DNA of 64,000 nucleotides from Alitta virens. Its lineage: Eukaryota; Annelida; Polychaeta; Phyllodocida; Nereididae. Shown here in pieces: positions 55,262 to 64,000 of the stretch. Within the stretch, counting starts at the first letter, position 1. Each line of letters starts with the position of its first letter. A program made the translations under genes and the position numbers. The notes below the pieces were generated by a model that saw nothing but the letters and a program-made list of their open reading frames with translations, ran no database searches and was not told the DNA's origin. The stretch lies in the NCBI GenBank assembly GCA_932294295.1, contig OW028582.1, positions 404,315 to 468,314 of the forward strand. Reading direction: 5' to 3'.

Positions 55262-58200
55262 ACTGTGACTCCATGGGTGACTGAGTGTGACATCAAGGTG
55301 ACAATGGGGTGACACCATAGTGACATGAGTGTCACATTGTAATATTGGAAGTAACAACTTTGCGCTTTCAGGGCGCATGCACTTCTTGGCAAAACTAAAA
55401 TTAAACTCGGATGAAAATGCGGTCATATAGCTGGTGTTCAGTCAGAAAGTTCACCCTATCTACTTTCTATAACTACAGAAACGAACACAACTATCAGCAT
55501 ATCAGTACATTACATATCATTATGATATTGAAATGTCCTTTGATCCTTTTGTAATGTGCACAGTGATCACACCACAATTTTCCAAATGCTCCCTTTTCAC
55601 GTCAAGATGCCATTACAGTTGCTTTTCTGAAAAGACGACATAATCTCTAGCTGCACATTCTGGAAGGCTAGCAACACCATGAACTGACATGATAAAACAT
55701 CAGGTGCATTTTGTATCAATTCACAAAAATGTGTCTAAGTCTGATGGCTCGTCACCTGTAGTTGATTGAAAATATATCTGCATCACTCTTGAAGTGATTT
55801 TCAGTCTGCAAATTACTAAAATTTGTCTCATAAGGCCTTTAGAATATGAACCCACTACATTGTAGATAATTAACTAGACATTAGTAGGTCAGCCACAGTG
55901 GGGCAAATTGCAAGACCTTCCCTTGGCTTTCCAACTGTTAAAATGGGCAGTATTCCTTGAAATGAGTTGGCTGGCCATTCTCATATTCTGTCTTCTAGAG
56001 TACCTACCACATGTCATCATTCTGCCTGAATAAACCCAATGGTATCCACATAATTTGACAGTTGCTTTGACAAGAGCACATGGTGACTGGCCAATGACAG
56101 CTATCTGCTATGCTGGTATTTCAACCGAAGCTATTTATATCACTGACCTCAAATTCTAGTAGCAAAGTTTTCCTTGGTGTTTTTAATATCTGTCAGCCTT
56201 TATTTTCTGTGTCTGTATACAATTTATTTGACCTCTTTATGTTTGCTGAGACATCCCCAAAAGCTCACACACACATGTTTTATCACAAATTCCAAGTAAC
56301 AACCTGTTCACCTAGACCCAGTTAGCAACAGACTCAACAGCAGCAGCAAATTTTAATCCAGCAAAATTTTTTAATTGCAAGTGCAAAACTTAGCTGCACT
56401 AAATACCTCAAATTACTCCATAAAGGTTTCTTTTCTTGCCATCTTATTTTGATGAATACTTTTCTTTCTACTCTTCTCTGCTGTATATTATATCAAAAAA
56501 TTATGCCAAATTGAGGAATACCGCAAAAAAAGTATCCCATTTCCCTTGACAGCTCATTCACTGCCCATCAAAAATATGACCTAGCTCAGTGAAGTGACAT
56601 TGGCCAGCTACGACCGTAGCATATGAAAAGACAGATGATATAACTACTTAGTTGGTACATTGATGATGTCACAATATATATGACATCATCAAACAATGTT
56701 TATCTGCTACTGTGTCAGTGACCTCTTGTGGTACTTTCCTTCCCATTGGTACAGCAGATTTTAGTATGGTAAAATGATTGTGATAAGAAAGTTGTCAATA
56801 AAGTTTAATTCTAAGATGTGCAAGATTGCTTGGACTGGGGGTCTTATCATATCATCATTACATCTGTCATTGGCAGCTGGTGACACAAACTGAATTGTGA
56901 CAGAAGCATGCTGGTCACACAGTCACAAAGTGTTATGCCTTAGGTCAAATGACAAATTCAGCTCATCTCGCTCACAGCTAGGGAGACAGAAAAATGTATT
57001 TTTCTAGAATTACGTGTCTGTTTAACAATTACCAAATGATAGCACTGGCCTGGGTGTCTGGTGTTCACAGCAAACTGATTGTTATATCAGGCAATGTGTA
57101 GCCTGTCTATATCAGGGTGAGGGTTAGTCTGCCGGTATTTTTAGACCTTTGTTTTTGTTTCTAGGGATTCATAATTTATCTTGTTCACAGAAATAAAGCC
57201 AAACTCAGCCTACTCCCTAGCTGTTCCCTGACAATGGGCTTGTGATTACAGGAGTGCTATGGGAACATGTCATGTTCATTTTAACCTGTGTATATGGGTT
57301 GTAGGAGCGCTAAGGTAGTACCTGCAGAACAAGTGGCTGTCAGTTACGATTCTGATCAGATTTACCATGGCTGTAGTACTTACAGCCCTCTAAGCAGGTT
57401 CTTGCTAGTCATGACTGTTGATTGATGAGATGAGCTATTTTACGCATTTGTCTCATGCATCTATAGAATATTTCAATTTCTTTAGTACATAGGCATCCAT
57501 GTAATGAAGTACAATGCACCACTAGTTCCACAATCAAGTTTGATATTACCTAACTAAACTTTAACAGGTATAAAGTGCATCGGTTGGACATTGAATAACT
57601 ATGCTCTGATGTTAGAGCTACAATTTTCTTTTCTTTTTCCAGAATTAGGATTTAGTGACATCTATTATGGATGTCTGCAGGCTGCCTTCAGTGTGTCCGT
57701 TCAGAATGCCTCCTAAGGCTATGCTATTGAAAACTAGAACTATATTTATTATTTGATAGATAAAATGGAACAAAGAACAAATTTTCTATTGAATTATGAT
57801 ATAATTGGTATGTCTACATTTATGCCTGAAAAGGGATCAGGGTCAAAGGTTTTTGTGTGCAAAATTGTGGCGATTAATGAAGACATACACATGCATGCCA
57901 AAAGTAGAAACAGCTGGTTTATCAGGTTTAACTAGCAGGTACTATGTGTAGCTACAAGAGGTATTTTAGGTGAATTTCCACCATTTTAGCATGGATTTTG
58001 ACACACTAAATCCAAGGAAATTGGGACATTCCAATATGTCCCAGTGTAATGTAGACATTACATAAATTCTTATTAAATGTCATTGTGTAATAATAATTAT
58101 GATATTATGAAGAAACTAATATATATCAAGTTCTTGTATCAACTTGATGACATCTACTTTTGAATTTAAATACTCCAGCTTTCCCAAATTTCCTTAGGTT

Positions 58201-58289
58201 GGCTTCCCAGGTGCAATACATTTACGTTACAGGTGTACAACTTTAAAACTATGAATCTTCCTAATTTTTAGATATTAGTTTTCTGAACC

Positions 58290-60100
58290 AAACCTAGCAA
58301 TGCTATTCTGAGGGATCGTAGGAAGTCAAAGCAGATCCTGCAAATGGAAATGAGATTTTATTCTTACTGCATGAGTTTTCTTTGATTGTAAGTTTCAAAA
58401 TATTTTTGAAGTTGTTTTGATCCTAAAGGACAAATTAGATTGTGATTAGAGACAAAGACTGTCTTCAGGCCAGATGGATGTAAGCATCTATTTTCCTCAT
58501 TTGAAAAAGGAATCAAATTAAGTGTTACTGAATCTATTGTGAATCTGTTACTTCACCTGAATACAGCGATCAAACAAACTAAATAATTGGCAACAGACTC
58601 ATTATCAACACCAAAATAAACTGAAAGAAAACAAAATGGAAAGAAAGGCCAATCCCTGCAGATACAACCACACCATACCTCACAATCAGCATGTCCAATA
58701 AAATATGTATCAATAGTTCATGCTTCATTCTGACCACCATTCTGACAGAAACAGCAGGTTTACGGTGGTATTTGAGGTAACAGATGCTGCCTTAAGTTAT
58801 GTCAAGGAAGACATCACAGTGACAACATGTTGACCTCTGGATGATGTGAGTGTGACATTAGGGTGACAGAAGGGTGACACCGTGGTGATATGAGTGTGAA
58901 AACATAATCTTGGAAGTAATGCAGTCTTTCACACACTTAATACAGATACACATCTTGAAAAAAGGCAAAAAGGAGGACCTAGGGTTGGTGATATATCTGT
59001 TGTTGTATCAATAAGTTCATCCTATCTACTCTCTACAACTACAACAACAGTCACAACCTTAAACTACTACATACACATCATCATGATCCTCCATTGTCCC
59101 TTAATCCTTTTCAAATGTGCATGGTGATTACACCACTATTCTCATTCCCCACCATTAGAGGCCATTTAGTTGCTCTTCTGAAAAGATGACATAGCTTCGA
59201 GCTTTACATTCTAGAAGGCTAGCAACACCATGCACTGATATGACAAAAAATATCAGGTGTATTTTGAGAGAGGCATGACCAGTGCTCTTGCAGTATATTT
59301 TTAGAATGGTACAAAAAAAAAGTGTTTACCGCCTGTTACCAGAATAGAACATAAGGACAAAGAAAGGCCTCTAATTCACTGAATACATTAGTATTTTCAT
59401 GGGAGTTGTTCTGTCATTTTTTTTATACATTTATTTGTCTGGGCTACATCAGAGATATGCAACATTGTGTGGAATCTGAATCATACCATGACATCATTAC
59501 ATCTGTCTTTAGCAGCTGATGATGCAAACTGAATTGTGATACTGCAATTCTAGTCACACAGTCACTAAGTGATGCCTGGAGTCAACGAACAAAATCAGAA
59601 CATCTTGCCCACAGCTAAAACGAGACTGGAAAATGCCTTTTCTCGAATTTTGTGTCTGTATAAAAATCACCGAATGATAATGCGAAACCTGTCTTTTTCA
59701 GGGTTAGGGTTAGTCTACAGGTATTTATAGACCTTTGTTTCTGTTTCTAGCTAATCCTAGCTAGCTAATTTGTCTTGTTCGTAGAAGTAAAGCCAAGCAC
59801 AGCCTGCTCACCCTGGCAATGGGTTTGTGATTATAGGGTTGCCATGGGAACGTGTCATGATTGCTCATTGTATCCTGTGTATTAGTGGGCGCACTAGGGT
59901 TGCACCTATAGAACTGTCAGTTACAATTCTGATCAGGCATGCCACAAACAGGCTCTTGGTACTCATGATTACTGAGTTATTTTAGGCATTTATCTCACAT
60001 GTAGGATATTTCACTTGCTTCATTATATAGGCATCTACCAAATACAATGCATCACCAATTCCACAGTAAATTTCGATATCACCAAACTAACATTTAGGGC
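58290..60100. repeat. Older diverged copy following unit B
   Basis: 58299-59270 parallels 49333-50350, and 59440-60060 parallels 47880-48600 (shared: gcaaactgaattgtga, then cacagtcac, then gtatttatagacctttgttt / gtatttttagacctttgttt). The LTR site is empty here. Confidence 0.78.
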
Positions 60101-63100
60101 CTTAAGTTTGTTCATTGGTCGTTGAACACTGAACACCAATGAGATCTGGGAAGCACCTTATCCATGGATGACCACACTGGCAATAAATACTCAATGACAT
60201 GCTTCATTTGCCAGCAATAGTTCATGACGTTCTTTCTTTTTGTATTAGAATGTCAATCCTTAACATTTCCTATAATTAGCAGAACTCATAGAGATAGAGA
60301 TACTTACTAAGATTGGTTTTTCCATTAATCTTCTGAGGTTTGTGTAAATTAGCCGTGACATCACTGTTGTTTGTGTACATTTAAGCTGTGGCCAGATCAC
60401 TGATCTTCACATCATTGAAAATGGCTTAAATAACCTGACTATTGCACATTTGTCTTCCTTGAAAAACAAATGAAGCAACTTTGAATTAGGACCTTATGTC
60501 AAAAGTGCCTGGTTTTATTGTGCCAAGGTATTTATTAAATCATAACAGTTCCCACCTCCAACATCAATGGACTCATCCATGTTAGTCTGATTTCCTGGAA
60601 ATTGGCATGGTTCATTTTGGTCTTAGGGATGAAAGTGTGTGGAGGTTTTCCGCAAATATCTGTTGGCATTCCTGAAAACTAATGTGATTGAATTGGTGAC
60701 TACACAAATTGGGTCTGTCATGTTATTCTGATAGCTGATTGCATTTAAAGCTGTACACTGTAATTAATTAAAAATGGATCCAATGTTAAAATAGAGTAAT
60801 TTCTTAAACTGTTTTAAACAGCATATATGCAGTTAGAAAATGCTACACTCACTCAACCTATCAATTATGTATGTAAATGGGGTGAAATGAAACATGATTA
60901 TAGTTTTAAAATCTGAATTATACCTATATATTTGCAAAACATTTCACATTTTTCTGAATAGACAGTTTTTAGGCTGCAAATTACAGAATACTAAAAGTAT
61001 TTAGGTACTTATAATATACATTAATGAAAGAACTAGACAAAATTCCATACAACATAATAGCAGGAAAGTTTGAAATATATACATATATGTATTTTTTATA
61101 TTCTTTCATAGTATGATTAACAAGCAAAGGTCTCTTTTTATAAATACTAATACTATAGATGGTGCAAGTGGTCGATTTGCAGACAGTTGTGGGTGGATCT
61201 ATGGAAAACTACATTAACCAATTCTGATAGAGGTCTCTATTTTAAAGAGAGCTTTTCTTGCAATACCTTCAACCAATTTGCCAGAATCTGGAACTTATTT
61301 TTTTTGGAAAATTTACCTCAAACAAGGCAAGATGTAGCCTTTGGCATTTCCTAACAACCCATTTTATTTAATTGTCTGCAGCAGTTACTATGCTCACACC
61401 AGAAAATTGGTTCCATCAAGTGCAAGTAATCAAGCCAGTAAGTTGAATGCAACGCAGGATATAAAAAGACTAACATAAGTGCCATTATCCAGCAGGGATG
61501 CAGCTCATGAAGAGTGGCCAGGCTGTGATTCAAACGTAGGACCTTCAGCAGAGCTGACCGGTTTTATTTACTAGAGCATTGTATAACGATTTGCATCCAT
61601 GTTCTCCTATGATATCATGTAAAGATATACATGTCAATTATAGCTGCTCTATATTATGATAAGACATCTCTGTGATATTTCTCCAAGGCCTAATTGCCAA
61701 CTGTCAACAGCACCATCTTGTGCGGGTGAGAGGAGGACACCATAATGAAGTTGTTCCCTCAAGCACCACTGATAGGACACTACAGCTCATCATCATGCAA
61801 TGTTACTCATGGATGCAGTTCTATCAACATGATATAATAATGGTCAGGGAAAAGGCCAGTCTATGACATATTCCCAACACAGCTTTACATCTCACTCAGT
61901 AACAATTCACTAAGATTCAAGCCAAGCACTGAGATCTTCCTTTGACAGTTTTCAGTTAACACTAAACCTGAACGTATTTCCTTTTAAAATACAAACCTCA
62001 AGAAAATCAAACCGGATGAGAAACCCCTTAACCTTGACAGAATCACTTAAGATTTGGCATGTGAGCTTATTTCATCAAGTCAGGCATGCTATGTGATAGT
62101 TGGGGGAATAGCCACACCCTAGTGGAGATAAATTAACATTGCCAGCCAAAGTGGCCACTTAGCCGGAAGCGGATTGACATCAAACCAAAGGTTAATTGTT
62201 CGTTTAGCCTCCAAAGCCTCATTGCAAATAACTCTTATGGTCAGTTGGCTTATCATGATTCGTATAAATCTTTTGCTCAATACATACTGCTGTAATATAT
62301 ACTGTAACTACTCTAGATTAGCTTTCCTTTTTACCCATACAGCTGATATATTGTTTTGCTAACATTACTCACTTACTTACTGACTTACGTAAGTTGGTAA
62401 GTCATTTACATACTTACTAACTCACTAACTTTACCTACTTACTTACTTACTTTTACACTTACTTACTTACTTACCCACTTACTCACTTACATACTTAGTT
62501 AATAATATACTTATTTACTTACTTACTTACCTACTTACTTAATAACTTACTTATTTACTTACCTACTTACTTAATAACTTACTTATCTACTTACTTACTG
62601 CCATAGCCAATGGGAGTCCTGGATGCACTTGACATCCTCTGGAGCAGTTTCCAAGTCTATAAAATTGACTGTAAAGCATAGGTTTGAAACAAAATAATGC
62701 AATTTATTCTTGACATTAGGATGACAAGAGATGGTCTGGAAGAATTTCTTTGAATAGGTGGAATACTGTGAATAATTAAATTACTTTGTGTTTATTTAAA
62801 GGTAATGCATTTCATAAAGGTACAGAGCTTATTTTGCCAGTAATCGACCAAACTCTGTTTTGCTAAATGAATTGACAAACGTGACCACATTTACTATGTT
62901 AAACTGATTTCTGCAATTTGAAAAAAAAAACCTTTTTCTCCTTTCAGAAGTATTCAATCAATCCTAAAAGCAACAGAACATTATAGTAAAATGATTGGAG
63001 TTAAATGTGAAGCAATGTATTGAAATGGTGGACAGTAGTGAACAACTCCTTGTGTGCAGATAAAAATGCATAAGATGAAATTAAAATGAATAAAGTCAGA

Positions 63101-64000
63101 ATTTGATATTACAAGCAGGACCTATTCAATTGTGACAAGATCATTGCACTGCACTAATGAATAAAATATATCTCTTAATTGTGAATGCTAATTTTAATTA
63201 CAGTACCACAAAGAAAATGCATCATTTCCAGAACATAGTGTGACCTTTAAACTTCATTTCCTGATTTCTGTCATGACCTATTTGCAACAGAGTGTCCTTG
63301 ACCTTGGATGGTACCTTAACACACATTGGCCGAGTTGAAAATCATTGACTGTAATAAAGACAATCAGGTTGTTGGCATTTCTAAGTTAAAGCAGTCAGCT
63401 ATTTGCATGATATGAAATACTGCTCTTCAAAAAGCTGCATCCTTGACTTGCAAATATCAAATATCCAGCAAAATCCAAAAAAAATTCTCAAATAGAAAAC
63501 TGGAGTAAGATTCGGGTAATTCCAATGCATTCTTTTGAGTTCTTGCCTGAGAATTAGTCATAATTTTCAAATTTAGCTAAATTTTGAGTTTAATTCCCTT
63601 ATGGCAATGTTAATACTTAAGCATGATGAACTCAGAACTCAGAACAATTTATTGAAATATCACACATTGAAATATGTACATTCGGGAGTGGCCCTCTAAG
63701 GCAGAAATTCTGACCCTATCAAGGGCCACACCCTAGTTAAAAATTAATAAATACAATTTAATAAAGTTTCCTATCTGTAACCTATGGGCGATGCATTACT
63801 AGTATAATTTTAACTCTACAACAGAATAAAATTGTAGATAATATATTATCAATTCTACCAACTGTAATCCATGGGTTTCTTTATCCTGTGCATACAATAT
63901 AATAAGAATAATAATTTATTTTGTATGCCTTAAAATCCATAATATATGCTCTACAACTGTTTACAATAAATGATTAAAATAATAACGTGATAAAAAGTTA
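60101..64000. other. No gene; older repeat fragment and (ACTT)n
   Basis: 61675-61810 is a diverged copy of 44825-44945 (cagcaccatcttgtgcgg vs cagcgtcatcttgtgtgt). 61490-61560 resembles a SINE B-box region on the minus strand. 62370-62600 is an (ACTT)n microsatellite. 63640-63760 resembles a LINE 3' end. No supported coding frame. Confidence 0.5.

Larger units (their letters stand above)
51768..59270. repeat. Tandem duplication, unit B
   Basis: This is the second copy of unit A. The core about 52680-57870 differs from A at few positions, including one about 55-bp extra segment near 55760. Beyond about 57870 the match continues with many more differences. It carries the same solo LTR. Confidence 0.9.

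Overview
This is animal nuclear DNA. Genes carry introns with GT-AG borders, tRNA-derived SINEs, MITEs, LINE fragments and minisatellites are abundant, and short TTAGGG-type (telomere-like) arrays occur. AT richness, exon-shuffled PAN/EGF modules, an expanded-type Mab-21 gene and dense young repeats fit a marine invertebrate (deuterostome or lophotrochozoan). I cannot name the species from sequence alone.

Layout. 0-7.3 kb: a long 19-bp minisatellite, a perfect 45-bp triplication, candidate exons of an unrecognised plus-strand gene (about 2.2-7.2 kb) and two broken LINE copies. 7.8-11.6 kb: a complete six-exon plus-strand gene for a 293-aa secreted protein (signal peptide, PAN/apple-like module, two EGF modules, C-terminal domain resembling the VHL beta domain). 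13.3-14.6 kb: a single-exon 424-aa Mab-21/cGAS-fold protein. 15.0-24.0 kb: a complete minus-strand OATP/SLCO transporter, 11 coding exons and 705 aa, whose exon phases all agree, plus a likely 5' noncoding exon and E-box/X-box promoter near 23.9 kb. The Mab-21 gene and the transporter are convergent. 24-38.5 kb: gene-poor, filled with SINEs, foldback MITEs and minisatellites, with an X-box pair near 29.3 kb. 38.5-40.6 kb: a rhodopsin-class peptide-type GPCR with a possible separate signal-peptide exon. 42.6-60.1 kb: a noncoding tandem duplication (about 9.1 kb spacing) laid over older, more diverged copies of about 4 kb; each young copy carries a 694-bp solo LTR with heat-shock-element and TATA motifs. 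60-64 kb: no gene seen.

The genes do not form an obvious pathway. The strongest leads are: intronic minisatellites whose units are consensus splice sites; the secreted PAN-EGF-EGF-VHL-like architecture; a cGAS-like protein in which the third catalytic acidic residue appears to be Asn; and a duplicated locus where solo LTR, duplication, apparent homogenisation and a later SINE can be ordered from target-site duplications and empty sites.
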